A stretch of 64,000 nucleotides of DNA, from assembly GCF_040954645.1 (NCBI RefSeq), contig NC_092810.1, positions 68,260,660 through 68,324,659 on the forward strand. The letters are read 5' to 3'. The position numbers and the translations under genes were made by a program. This document shows, in pieces, positions 23,871 through 33,896 of the stretch. Position 1 is the stretch's first letter, and each line of letters starts with the position of its first letter. Below the pieces are notes generated by a model. The model was not told the origin of the DNA. It did not search any database and saw only the letters and a list, made by a program, of their open reading frames with translations. The DNA comes from Diabrotica undecimpunctata (Eukaryota; Arthropoda; Insecta; Coleoptera; Chrysomelidae).

Positions 23871-24611
23871 TCATAATTGATCACAAATATGTAAATTGAA
23901 GCACTTCTTCTATATCCTTTCCACTTATTTCTATTTTCTTATTTTGATGTTAAATGCTTTTTAGACTTTTAATTTACTCTGCTTTATTTGGAGACAAATC
24001 ATGTCACAGTAATATAAATAATAATAAAGAGATTAAACAATGTAAGTATTGTAGTACGCAATGTATGAAAAGTGACATATAAATCATGAATATTGACATC
24101 TCCATCATTAAAGAAAAAATATAAAGCACAATTTCAAAATTAAAGTTATTTTGCGTTGTTATAAAGCAAATCTACAATATCTATTTTAGTATTCTACCAA
24201 ATTTCTAATTTATCTGTAATTTTTTATCTAATCTAGTTGCTTCTTTTCCTGTGATCATTTTAAAAGTAATATAATTTTTTAAACTACTTGATAATTATGT
24301 GTAATACAGGATATTTCATGATATTATTTTTGATGATTAAAACTTGATAAAAAGTCTGTCATAGCTACTAAGAAAGTCAAGATTGTCGCCAGCATTCAAG
24401 GCTTTTTTTAAATGTTCTTTTATGCTGCCTTCAGGAACATATTTAAATATTTATTAGCTATTTATTCCTGATTAGATATGAGTTTAGCTAGTGCATTAGA
24501 ATAATAGTCGCACCAATCGTACGTTTGCGTTTGAGTATATCATATTTTCAGATCTTTGTAAAACAGCCCAGTCTGGTTAGGCAAAAATCATCGATTTTAA
24601 ACACGATTAAA
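23871..24611. other. AT-rich intron sequence, nothing recognised
   Basis: No coding or repeat structure can be supported here. Confidence 0.5.
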
Positions 24612-24766
24612 CACGTAGGAAAAATTTACATCATCTCGGCTTCCATTCCGACCACCGGTCAGTGAAAACTATGTAGTTATTCATATTTCGACGAGCTACC
24701 TCAGATTAAAAAAAAGAGGCTTCTAGCTACAATGGAAGCCGAGATAATGCAAATTTTTCTTACGTG
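24612..24766. repeat. Short inverted-repeat element (36-bp arms)
   Basis: The arm at 24612-24647 (CACGTAGGAAAAATTTACAT then CTCGGCTTCCATT) is mirrored at 24731-24766. The AAGCCGAGATA core recurs near 26566, suggesting a dispersed family. Confidence 0.7.
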
Positions 24767-27056
24767 TGTCAATTTGAAGGGAAATTGGATGAATTTTATA
24801 GGTAGTAAGTTTCAATATAAAGTTTAGATTTTCATTCAAAATTGTGCAAATTTTACTTCTTAATGTTTATAAACAATGGAGATATGATTTTTTAAAAATA
24901 GTCCCCAACTTCGTTCCTATTGCTCATAGAAGGTTTTTTTTTAATGTGAGTTTTTTTACCAGCTAGCCAATGGTTGTACGTAGAAGTCTGTACTTCTACG
25001 TACCATCGTGGTTATTTTTAATAGTTGGTGTAAACGACACAAATAACATCTCATTTTGTTCTTTGATATTATCTGCTATTAAAACTGTCATCTGCAAATC
25101 ACAAAAGGTTTAATTACGATCCGTCGATGTTTATACCATTTTTGCCCCAATCTAAATTCTTAAAAATGTGTTCTACAGCAAGGGTGAATAGTGAATAGTT
25201 TGGGAGAAATAGTGGTGAATATATTTTATTATTAAGTTAATATTTAGTCTGACTTTGACGGGTCTGTCAGAAGTAATCAGCGTAACTTTGTTGATACGTT
25301 AGCAGGTGGCGTTGGGGGCAAACATAATAATTTATTGAAATATGTTAATATATTATATTTCGTTTAAAATATAAATAATAAATAAATAATAAAATTACGT
25401 TATTCAATTTTAAAAATATTATTTAAATTTTAAAAATACACTAATTTGTCCACTATATTTAGTGGGAATTGTCCACAGTTCTTATTGAAAATACGTTTTT
25501 TTTTAGCTTTCCTTTCCAACTTACTGTCACATACTGTATTGTATGTAGATACCATATATAGATACTGAATAAAATATTTTTATTTTAATGTTTCAATAAG
25601 AATGCATGGGATTGTACTTTTCTAGTAATTAAAGCTTCTGATTTTTACTTAGATTGTTACAACTTTAGATTTGAGTAGGAAAATGGAGTATAGAGCGGCT
25701 AGGTTTTGAAAAAATAAGCTATCAGAAAATCAATATGGCAACTCAAAATCTCTCATCCAAATAAAAATGCAATGTTTAAACAAATCTAATTCTGAAAGAG
25801 CTAGAAGACTGACGGGCTGATGGACTGAGATAGTGGGTTTCGGTGGTTGGATGGCGAGAATATTCCACTGGTATGATAGACTGTAGCCTTTTATTAACAA
25901 GAAATATTAACCTTGATAATGGTAGGCATTTATTTATTTCTATTGTAAGATATCTGAGATATAGTTCGTTGCTCTTATCTTTTAATTATAATATGTCAAG
26001 TTTATAATTACAAATAATATTTTTATCAAAGAATATTAAATGTTTACACTGAGTTTGTTCGTTTTATATTTTTTTTTAAACAAAAAGATATAATTGACCG
26101 ATGAAAACTGGAATATAATTACATTTTACATGTAACTACACGTTCAAGGGGAACAGGGGAATACTGGCAAACATATTGCAGAATAAAACATAAAAATCCC
26201 CAACAGCAGAAAATATATTCGAAGCAAATTCAATTAATAAATTTAAACTTTAAGAAGTTATAATTTCTTATAATATATATTATGTATGCGATTTTTTGTT
26301 CTAAAAATAATTTTTTAACACTAAAAACGGATTTGGTCAAATTTAATAAGAATATCGGGGAAAAATTGTTTATAAATAACAATTTATTAATGTCTATAAA
26401 TAACATTTGTTTAATATAATTATATTTTGAATAAATAAATAAAAAAATAATATGTATCTAATAAAGATAAGCGACTTATAATTTTGCAATGAAAATACAA
26501 TAAATGTTATTATTTTAACGTTGTAACCGTGTTTAAAAAAAGAAATAGCAAATTTGGTCCAGTAGAAGCCGAGATATGTCATTTTTTTTGCGGTCTATTT
26601 TGAGACTGTTGGATTTTTTGAAGAGCGCTGCTAGCCCTTCGGTCTGCTGCACTAACGCTTTTTACTCTAGTCGGAACGCAAAGTACTCTTTGTATACAAC
26701 ACTCCCGTTTAAACAATTTAATATATTTTTTAATATTTTTTTTTTGTTAAAAGTTTTGTTAAAGCTTTGACTTTTTATAAAATATTGGTTGTTTTCAGCC
26801 CTTAATGTTGTTAATTAACGTAACAGTGATTAAAAAAGGGGGATATCTTTGATCCTAAGGGTCGTAGAATCTTTTTTCTTTTTTAAAAATTTGTTTTTTT
26901 TTTTATCCAGCTTTCCGAATATTTTTTGCCATTTTATTTGAACTAAATTCTACGGAGTCATTGTAAATGCTTATAAGCTTAAAACGTGCTATTTATTATT
27001 AAATCATTTTTGCACATAAATGTAATTTTTTGAAACTTTTTTTCTATAGGTTAATA
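24767..27056. other. AT-rich intron sequence with one small hairpin
   Basis: No gene found. It contains the 12-bp perfect stem at 24976-25003, listed separately, and ends at the GTAT target of gypsy copy 2. Confidence 0.5.
24976..25003. repeat. Perfect 12-bp stem, 4-base loop
   Basis: GTACGTAGAAGT, loop CTGT, ACTTCTACGTAC. Flanking ATGG and CCAT can extend the stem with a bulge. Function unknown. Confidence 0.6.
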
Positions 27057-27060
27057 GTAT

Positions 27061-27371
27061 TGTTACGATAAATATACTGGCCTAACTTTTATGACTAATT
27101 ATTCTGTTTTATTGTAGAAATTTCGGTGGAAGTCTAGATTCAAATTATGGTGAATTCTCCAACTTGATGTTCTCGACTATTCCAGTATATCAGGATTTCG
27201 TATATAAATACAACATTTTTATATGGAGGGAGAGTTAATACTCAAGACCCGCGCTCGCGAATTTGTACGTACGGATATAATAAATTATTGTCAGATAAGT
27301 TAATATAAATAAAGAAATAAATTAAATCCGTAAGTGTTATAAATATTGAACCTTTTAATAAATTCACAACA
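27061..27371 (+). repeat. 5' LTR of gypsy copy 2
   Basis: 311 bp, TGTTACG...CACAACA. It shares both ends with copy 1 but differs in a central block (about 27138-27185). Confidence 0.95.
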
Positions 27372-27373
27372 AA

Positions 27374-27390
27374 TGGTGTCAGAGTGAGAT
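27374..27390 (+). promoter_or_regulatory. Altered tRNA-Leu-type primer binding site
   Basis: TGGTGTCAGAGTGAGAT. Compared with copy 1 it lacks one A and has G changed to A. The first nine bases, where the tRNA 3' end would pair, are unchanged. Confidence 0.75.
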
Positions 27391-27447
27391 CGAACATAAA
27401 TTAGACTTATAATAATAATACAAGTGAATATAAAATAAATTGTGAAA

Positions 27448-30400
27448 ATGACGACGATTTATGAGCTGACAGTGACTACTTTAAGAAGACATCTAGAAGA
27501 CAGAGAATTAGCTTCTACCGGAAAAAAGGCTGAGTTAGTCCAACGACTAAAGAACGCTTTGCTAGAAGAAGGACTAGATCCAGAGACTTATATATTTGAA
27601 GACAAACATGATGCTGTCATCTCGTCGATTTCGAAATTAGAGAACAAAGTCTCTGGCGATATTTCGAAAGTTTCCGGCGACATCGCTTCTTTAGAAAGCA
27701 AAGTCACTTCTGAGATGTCTGCCCTGGACGATAGAATATCTTCGTTAAAAAACCAAGTTGCTGCCGATATGTTAGCCTTCGAAGAAAAGATTAAAGAGAT
27801 GGAAAGGAAGATGGAAGAAACAGGGACAGCAGAGAGAGGTAACAATCCGATTACAGTGGAGATAAAAGAAGACGAGACGAAATTTAAGTTGGAGACACGG
27901 CCGAAATTTGAAGGAAGTGGAGGTTCTATTCATGTTAAAGTCCCAACTTTCGACGGAAAATCATCATGGAACAACTACATGAAACAGTTCGAATCAGCCG
28001 CAAGAGCAAATGGATGGTCTGAAAAAGAAAAGGCTGTAAACCTGACTATCGCTCTTCGAGGAGATGCCTTAGATGTGCTTCAGACCATAGCCGTAGAGGA
28101 GACCGATGATTTCGAACAACTGAAGAAGAGGTTAAATATGCGATATGGCCACGAACATTTGGAGCATGTATATCAGTCACAGCTTAAAAATCGTAGACAG
28201 AAGAAAGATGAGGCTCTTCAAGAATATGAGGTAGATATTGCCAGATTAGTACGATATGCTTATCCAACAGCTCCCGAAGACATGATGGAAAAATTGGCCG
28301 TTCAAACGTTTATTGATGGTCTTCGTGATCATGAAATGCAGAGAACACTGCGATTAGCTCGTCACAAGACGCTGGTTGATGTCCTATCCGCCGCCCTCGA
28401 ATATGAGTCAGCTACGCAGGCCTCTGGCGGTTACAGTAAAGTTAGGACTGTAAAAGAGGAAGAAGATGAAGATAAACTTGACCAGCTCTTTAATTTGATG
28501 AAAAGCATGACATGCAAGAAAAAGAAGACCATAAAATCAAGAAACTCACCATCAGGAAAACCAGAACGAGTCAACCCTAGGGAGGCAGCTTCGACCCGGA
28601 ACTCTTCCAAAGACCCTCTTATACTAATAGCTTCTTTGAAATGTCGTGAAGATAGTGTATATGTAGATGGAGACATAAATGGTAAAAAGCATACGTTGTT
28701 GGTGGATACCGGAGCGACCAGAACCATTATACGCCCGACAGTTCTAAACAGCCGAAAGAAACTGTTACCAACGAGGTTGCGACTTCGGACCGCTACAGGT
28801 GAAAATGCCAACATTCATGGAGAAATCCAGGTACAATTGGGAATTGGGGCAGAAAAGTTTGTCCATACTGTTATAGTTGCTGACATCGAAGAGGATGTTA
28901 TATTAGGAATGGACGTAATGAATATGCATGGATTCCAATTGGATTTTAAGAATAAGGTAATCAAAGTTGGCAACGAGGAGGTATTTCTCCATCCACATAA
29001 TGACAACACTGTGCAAGCAGCCATTACAGAAGATACAGTCGTGCCTGCGAGAAGCGAAACGATCATAGTAGCGCGACTACAGGGAATTGTAGACGAAGGG
29101 AGACCTGTTATGATGGAGCCTTGGAACCACGACGATGAGGTTGGCCGTGGAATCATAATTGGAAAGGAATTGGTGACTTCGGCTAAAGAAATTCCTGTGA
29201 GACTTATCAATGTCAACGACTACCCAGTGACCATAAAGAAAGAGACAAAAGTAGGAACTTGTGTACCTGTGACATCCATAATCCGTCAGGCGACAACATC
29301 TGATAATTCCAACGACAAATTCGACCAAATGGTTGCAGTTGCAGGACAGTCTCTAAATCAGATGGAGAAAAGAAAATTAAGGGAATTTCTGCGGCAGTAT
29401 CGTGATATTTTCGTACCGAAAGGAGGAAAGACGGGAAGAACTACCGTTGTTAAGCATAAAATTGATACTGGTAATGCTAAGCCAATTCGTCAAACAGCTC
29501 GACGATTACCACAGGCGAAGAGAGAGGAAGCTGAAACGATTGTTCAGGAAATGAAGAAAGACGGGGTGATAGAACCTTCTACGAGTCCATGGGTCTCTCC
29601 GGTGGTCCTGGTTAAGAAGAAAGACGGAACGACGAGGTTCTGTGTGGATTACCGTTTGCTGAACAACGTTACCAAGAAAGATAGTTATCCTCTGCCTCGG
29701 ATCGATGACACATTGGACACATTGGCTGGAAGTAAATTGTTTTCTACTTTAGATTTGAAGTCTGGATACTGGCAGGTAGAAATGGACCCAGTCGATAAAG
29801 AAAAGACAGCCTTCACCACAGGATCTGGATTGTGGCAATTCAACGTTATGCCATTTGGACTTTGTAATGCTCCTGCGACATTTGAGAGGCTTATGGAAAA
29901 TGTGTTGAGAGGGTTATCTTGGAAAACATGCCTGGTTTATTTAGATGACATAATCGTCTTGGGGGAGACATTCGAAGATCATTTGAGGAATTTAGAAAAC
30001 GTTTTTAATCGACTTAAAGCTGCCCAATTGATGCTAAACCCCAAGAAGTGCCAGCTATTTCAAGGTAAAGTCAATTATCTGGGTCATATAGTCAGTAAAG
30101 AAGGAGTGGCCGTGGATAAAGGAAAAATCGATTCCATTAAGGAATGGCCAAAACCAACTGACAAACATCAAGTGAGAAGTTTTCTTGGACTATGTACTTA
30201 CTACCGGAGGTTTATTAAGAAGTTTGCAGATATCGCTAAGCCATTAACGCGACTTACGGAGGAAGCAAGAGATTACCGCTGGGATACAGACTGCCAAAAT
30301 GCCTTTGAGACCTTGAAAAAGCATTTAATAACAGCACCAATTTTAGGGTATCCACTGCCAGAAGGAGAGTTCATCTTAGATACAGATGCAAGTAATGTGG

Positions 30401-32793
30401 GAATTGGAGGAGTGCTGTCTCAGATTCAAGGAGGACAGGAACGAGTCCTCGGATATTTTAGTAAAGTTCTTTCAAAACCTGAGCGGAATTATTGCGTCAC
30501 GAGGAGAGAACTTCTAGCAGTAGTTAAATCAGTAGAGCACTTCTATCAATACCTCTATGGCAGAAAGTTTCTAATCCGAACCGACCATGCCGCCCTTAAG
30601 TGGTTGATGCAGTTTAAGAATCCAGAGGGTCAGATAGCCAGGTGGATCGAACGACTCCAAGAATACGATTTTAAGATTGAGCACCGAGCCGGAGTTAGCC
30701 ACAGAAACGCTGATTCTCTTTCCAGAAGGCCATGCCCAGCAGAGTGTCCCCACTGCAACAAAACGGAATCCAAGGAAGCAGCAGTGCTAAGAACGACGAT
30801 TGTCAACGACGACTGGACGCCTACTAAGATAAGGGAAGAACAAGAGAGAGATCCAGTTATACAGAAAATCCGAAAATGGAAAGAGGAAAACCGTCGACCA
30901 CCTTGGCAGGAAATATCAAACCTATGCTCAGTAGTTAAGACGTATTGGGCCCAGTGGGACTCATTTATCATCGAAGATGGCTTGCTTAAACGAGTCCTGG
31001 AAAATGATGACGGTTCAGAGAAGAGAAGACAGTTGGTGATCCCAAAGAGCAGAATAGCCGAAGTACTTCGTCAGTTACACGACAGTCCATCGGGAGGGCA
31101 TTTTGGTGTAAGGAAAACCCTTCAGCGAATTCGGGAACGGTTTTATTGGATGAACAGTTCCGACGACGTAAAAGACTGGTGTAAGAAATGTACCATTTGT
31201 GCTACGAGTAACGGGCCTCACCGGAAAAGGAGAGCTCCTATGAGACAATATAATGTTGGAAGCCCGTTTGAAAGAATAGCTTTGGACATTGCAGGGCCAT
31301 TTCCAGAAAGTGAAAATGGGGGCAAGTACATGTTGGTAGTAATGGATTACTTCACTAAGTGGGTCGAGATTTACGCACTTCCAGACCAGAAGGCCGCCAC
31401 CGTTGCAGATAAGTTGATCCAAGAATATATCAGCCGATTTGGAGTGCCTTTGGAGATCCATAGTGATCAAGGCAGGAACTTCGAAAGTGATCTATTCCAA
31501 GGAATATGTGATAGACTAGGCATGAAGAAAACAAGAACTACCGCGTATCATCCGCAATCGGATGGTATGGTAGAACGAATGAATAGGACAGTTGGCAAGT
31601 ATTTGACAAAGATGGTGTCCGATCATCAGCGAGACTGGGACCAATACCTTCCGTTCTTCACAATGGCCTACAGATCTGCTGTTAACGAATCAACAGGCCA
31701 GACACCAGCCAAAGTCCTATTCGGACGCGAAATGCGACTACCTTGTGATCTAGAATTTGGGTGTCGACCTGGAGAAGATGTAGCAGGTGAAGATTATGTG
31801 ATCGAATTACGAAGAAGAATGGACGATGTACATGAGTTGGTCCGTTCCCACCTTCAGATCGCTAGCGACCGAATGAAGAAACGGTACGATACACAAGCCG
31901 AAAAGGGTTGCTTTAAGAAGAACGACAAAGTATGGCTGTATAATCCCAAGAAGCGAATAGGTTGTTCTCCCAAACTGCAGCAGTTTTGGGAAGGTCCATA
32001 CCTCATCATGGAGAAGATCAACGATGTCATCTACCGAATAAGCAAGATTCCGAGGGGAAAGCCGATGATAGTACACCATAACCGGTTGGCATCTTTCGAA
32101 GGTGACCACGACGTAGATGAAGAAGTGGAAGTAAACCAAGTCCAAGATGTGTTTGACCTCACGTTTGAGGAATTCATGGGTGCCTATGGAGGTACCGGTA
32201 AAGCAAGACATGGTGTTACCACTGAAGAAAAGCAAGATCTACTCGCGCTCCCCGATGACTACTCGCTGGCCCTTACCATCCCGGCCAGTATCAAAGACGC
32301 ACCAGGGTTGGCATCCGTCTTTCGAAGGAAGTTTGGTCGAGTTGCAGAACTTCAATGCCAGGTGCCAGCTCCCGGTAAAACCTTGAAACTCCAAGATGCA
32401 TCACGTTACCTTTTCTACCTGGTAACAAAAGACACTGCCCGTGACCAACCTACCTACCGAGATGTATGGGAAGCCTTACTTCAATTGAGAGAGCACGTAC
32501 TAGAGTCCGACGTGCAAAAGTTAGCCATGCCAAAGTTGGAGTGCCGCCAATTAGATTGGAGGGTTATCCGAAATATGGTGGAGGAGATCTTTAAAGACAC
32601 CGAAGTCCAGGTGTTAGTCTGTTGCAATCCGCATAGTTACTGGTGCGGAGAGAAAACCGTCCCTTGTCATTTTTATACAACTGGAAGTTGTAAAAGAGGG
32701 TCCAGTTGCCGATACCAGCATACAGTTCCGGTTCCAGTCCCGACAAGGTTCCAGGAGGAACCATCTTTTAAGAGGGGGGCAATGTTACGATAA
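27448..32793 (+). CDS. Gypsy gag-pol polyprotein with SAP, macrodomain and CCCH finger
   Basis: A single 1781-residue frame from ATG 27448. Domains in order: SAP motif (about residues 5-45, LTVTTLRRHLEDRELASTG); coiled coil (about 55-115); gag capsid (about 150-330); no CCHC knuckle; aspartic protease (LLVDTGATRTII, about 420); reverse transcriptase (LVYLDDIIV, about 830); RNase H (ILDTDASNVGIGG, about 978; TDHAALKWL); integrase with an HH-CC zinc site (about 1210-1250) and D,D,E in LDIAGPF, HSDQGRNF and DGMVERMNR; a GPY/F-like module (about 1514). After these come about 145 residues (1589-1731) resembling the OARD1/TARG1 macrodomain, and a C-x7-C-x5-C-x3-H zinc finger (about 1740-1760). The stop lies in the 3' LTR. 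No envelope gene is present. An upstream in-frame GTG (27442) is ignored in favour of the ATG. Confidence 0.95.
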   Translation: MTTIYELTVTTLRRHLEDRELASTGKKAELVQRLKNALLEEGLDPETYIFEDKHDAVISSISKLENKVSGDISKVSGDIASLESKVTSEMSALDDRISSLKNQVAADMLAFEEKIKEMERKMEETGTAERGNNPITVEIKEDETKFKLETRPKFEGSGGSIHVKVPTFDGKSSWNNYMKQFESAARANGWSEKEKAVNLTIALRGDALDVLQTIAVEETDDFEQLKKRLNMRYGHEHLEHVYQSQLKNRRQKKDEALQEYEVDIARLVRYAYPTAPEDMMEKLAVQTFIDGLRDHEMQRTLRLARHKTLVDVLSAALEYESATQASGGYSKVRTVKEEEDEDKLDQLFNLMKSMTCKKKKTIKSRNSPSGKPERVNPREAASTRNSSKDPLILIASLKCREDSVYVDGDINGKKHTLLVDTGATRTIIRPTVLNSRKKLLPTRLRLRTATGENANIHGEIQVQLGIGAEKFVHTVIVADIEEDVILGMDVMNMHGFQLDFKNKVIKVGNEEVFLHPHNDNTVQAAITEDTVVPARSETIIVARLQGIVDEGRPVMMEPWNHDDEVGRGIIIGKELVTSAKEIPVRLINVNDYPVTIKKETKVGTCVPVTSIIRQATTSDNSNDKFDQMVAVAGQSLNQMEKRKLREFLRQYRDIFVPKGGKTGRTTVVKHKIDTGNAKPIRQTARRLPQAKREEAETIVQEMKKDGVIEPSTSPWVSPVVLVKKKDGTTRFCVDYRLLNNVTKKDSYPLPRIDDTLDTLAGSKLFSTLDLKSGYWQVEMDPVDKEKTAFTTGSGLWQFNVMPFGLCNAPATFERLMENVLRGLSWKTCLVYLDDIIVLGETFEDHLRNLENVFNRLKAAQLMLNPKKCQLFQGKVNYLGHIVSKEGVAVDKGKIDSIKEWPKPTDKHQVRSFLGLCTYYRRFIKKFADIAKPLTRLTEEARDYRWDTDCQNAFETLKKHLITAPILGYPLPEGEFILDTDASNVGIGGVLSQIQGGQERVLGYFSKVLSKPERNYCVTRRELLAVVKSVEHFYQYLYGRKFLIRTDHAALKWLMQFKNPEGQIARWIERLQEYDFKIEHRAGVSHRNADSLSRRPCPAECPHCNKTESKEAAVLRTTIVNDDWTPTKIREEQERDPVIQKIRKWKEENRRPPWQEISNLCSVVKTYWAQWDSFIIEDGLLKRVLENDDGSEKRRQLVIPKSRIAEVLRQLHDSPSGGHFGVRKTLQRIRERFYWMNSSDDVKDWCKKCTICATSNGPHRKRRAPMRQYNVGSPFERIALDIAGPFPESENGGKYMLVVMDYFTKWVEIYALPDQKAATVADKLIQEYISRFGVPLEIHSDQGRNFESDLFQGICDRLGMKKTRTTAYHPQSDGMVERMNRTVGKYLTKMVSDHQRDWDQYLPFFTMAYRSAVNESTGQTPAKVLFGREMRLPCDLEFGCRPGEDVAGEDYVIELRRRMDDVHELVRSHLQIASDRMKKRYDTQAEKGCFKKNDKVWLYNPKKRIGCSPKLQQFWEGPYLIMEKINDVIYRISKIPRGKPMIVHHNRLASFEGDHDVDEEVEVNQVQDVFDLTFEEFMGAYGGTGKARHGVTTEEKQDLLALPDDYSLALTIPASIKDAPGLASVFRRKFGRVAELQCQVPAPGKTLKLQDASRYLFYLVTKDTARDQPTYRDVWEALLQLREHVLESDVQKLAMPKLECRQLDWRVIRNMVEEIFKDTEVQVLVCCNPHSYWCGEKTVPCHFYTTGSCKRGSSCRYQHTVPVPVPTRFQEEPSFKRGAMLR
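32770..32782 (+). promoter_or_regulatory. Polypurine tract of gypsy copy 2
   Basis: AAGAGGGGGGCAA directly before the 3' LTR, identical to copy 1. Confidence 0.85.
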
Positions 32794-33093
32794 ATATACT
32801 GGCCTAACTTTTATGACTAATTATTCTGTTTTATTGTAGAAATTTCGGTGGAAGTCTAGATTCAAATTATGGTGAATTCTCCAACTTGATGTTCTCGACT
32901 ATTCCAGTATATCAGGATTTCGTATATAAATACAACATTTTTATATGGAGGGAGAGTTAATACTCAAGACCCGCGCTCGCGAATTTGTACGTACGGATAT
33001 AATAAATTATTGTCAGATAAGTTAATATAAATAAAGAAATAAATTAAATCCGTAAGTGTTATAAATATTGAACCTTTTAATAAATTCACAACA
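32783..33093 (+). repeat. 3' LTR of gypsy copy 2
   Basis: Identical by eye to the 5' LTR at 27061-27371, followed by the GTAT duplication. Confidence 0.95.
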
Positions 33094-33097
33094 GTAT

Positions 33098-33683
33098 ACA
33101 TATTAACAAAGATAATAAGCCCCGGTTTATTGAGATCCATTCAATCAAATTCAGCCTTAGAAATCAGCTCTTTTTTCAAAAAATCTTATAAAGAAATTAA
33201 ATTTCTCAAAAACTATTTAACCAATCTGGCTAAACTTTTGCACACAATTCAAAAACAATAAGACCCTCAAGTTCAGGTACATTTAAACAAATTTTAATAA
33301 ACAATAAAAAAATTTTAATAAATAATATTTGAAAACAGCGATTTTGTTGTTCATTTTGCTATAACTTTTTTGTTTATTAACCCATTTTAATTTAGCATAT
33401 CTCATTTTTTGTATCTTTTTTTGTCTGAAAAAGTTATCTGTTGATGCCAAATATCTAAATAGACAAGTTTTGAAGTTATGAGCAAAATAATGATATGGAC
33501 GTTTCGATTGTTTATTTAAAAATAGTTCCACTAAAAAATTGATGAATTCCTAGATGTGAGTCTATGTGTAAATTTGTTTCATATTACAAATTTCAACTGT
33601 CAAACCCCTGTATACAGTTGTGAGGAAAAAGGCTTATTTTTTTTATTAACTTGATTGGTGCACTTTTCTTCGAACTGTTTGTT
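33098..33683. other. Probable dispersed repeat, unclassified
   Basis: Phrases such as CTATAACTTTTTTGTTTATTAA are typical of insect MITE interiors, but no terminal repeats were found. No gene is supported. Confidence 0.35.
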
Positions 33684-33896
33684 TTACAATACATATTGTC
33701 TATTTTCTGTTAACGTTTTCGATACTTCGGTAATAGTTCTTTGCTTTCTTTGTTTTAAAAGTCGATAAATATTGGCTTCCATAACTCCGGTCATGGTTGA
33801 ACACTTAGAAACTATACTCCGAACAGTGGGGTGTTTATGTACAAGAGCGTCATGTACATTTAACACTACAGTCTTATCTGCAGTGTTAAATGACAC
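33684..33896 (-). pseudogene. DD82E-group transposase N-terminal fragment
   Basis: A 70-codon minus-strand piece begins MSFNTADKTVVLNVHDALV and continues CSTMTGVMEANIYRLLKQRK. The second block aligns by eye with the N-terminal part of the deleted copy at 36250-36921 (CSILTKVSEASVYRVIK). It therefore looks like the DNA-binding domain of the same transposase group. No catalytic part lies downstream on this strand. The assignment rests on that comparison only. Confidence 0.5.

Larger units (their letters stand above)
27061..33093 (+). mobile_element. Ty3/gypsy LTR retrotransposon, copy 2 (full length, open gag-pol)
   Basis: 6.03 kb, with two 311-bp LTRs that appear identical, flanked by the 4-bp duplication GTAT (27057-27060 and 33094-33097). 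It is the same family as copy 1, with very similar coding sequence but a different LTR variant. The gag-pol frame is uninterrupted. The orientation matches Hip1. It has all the visible features of a recent insertion, apart from an altered primer binding site. Confidence 0.97.
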
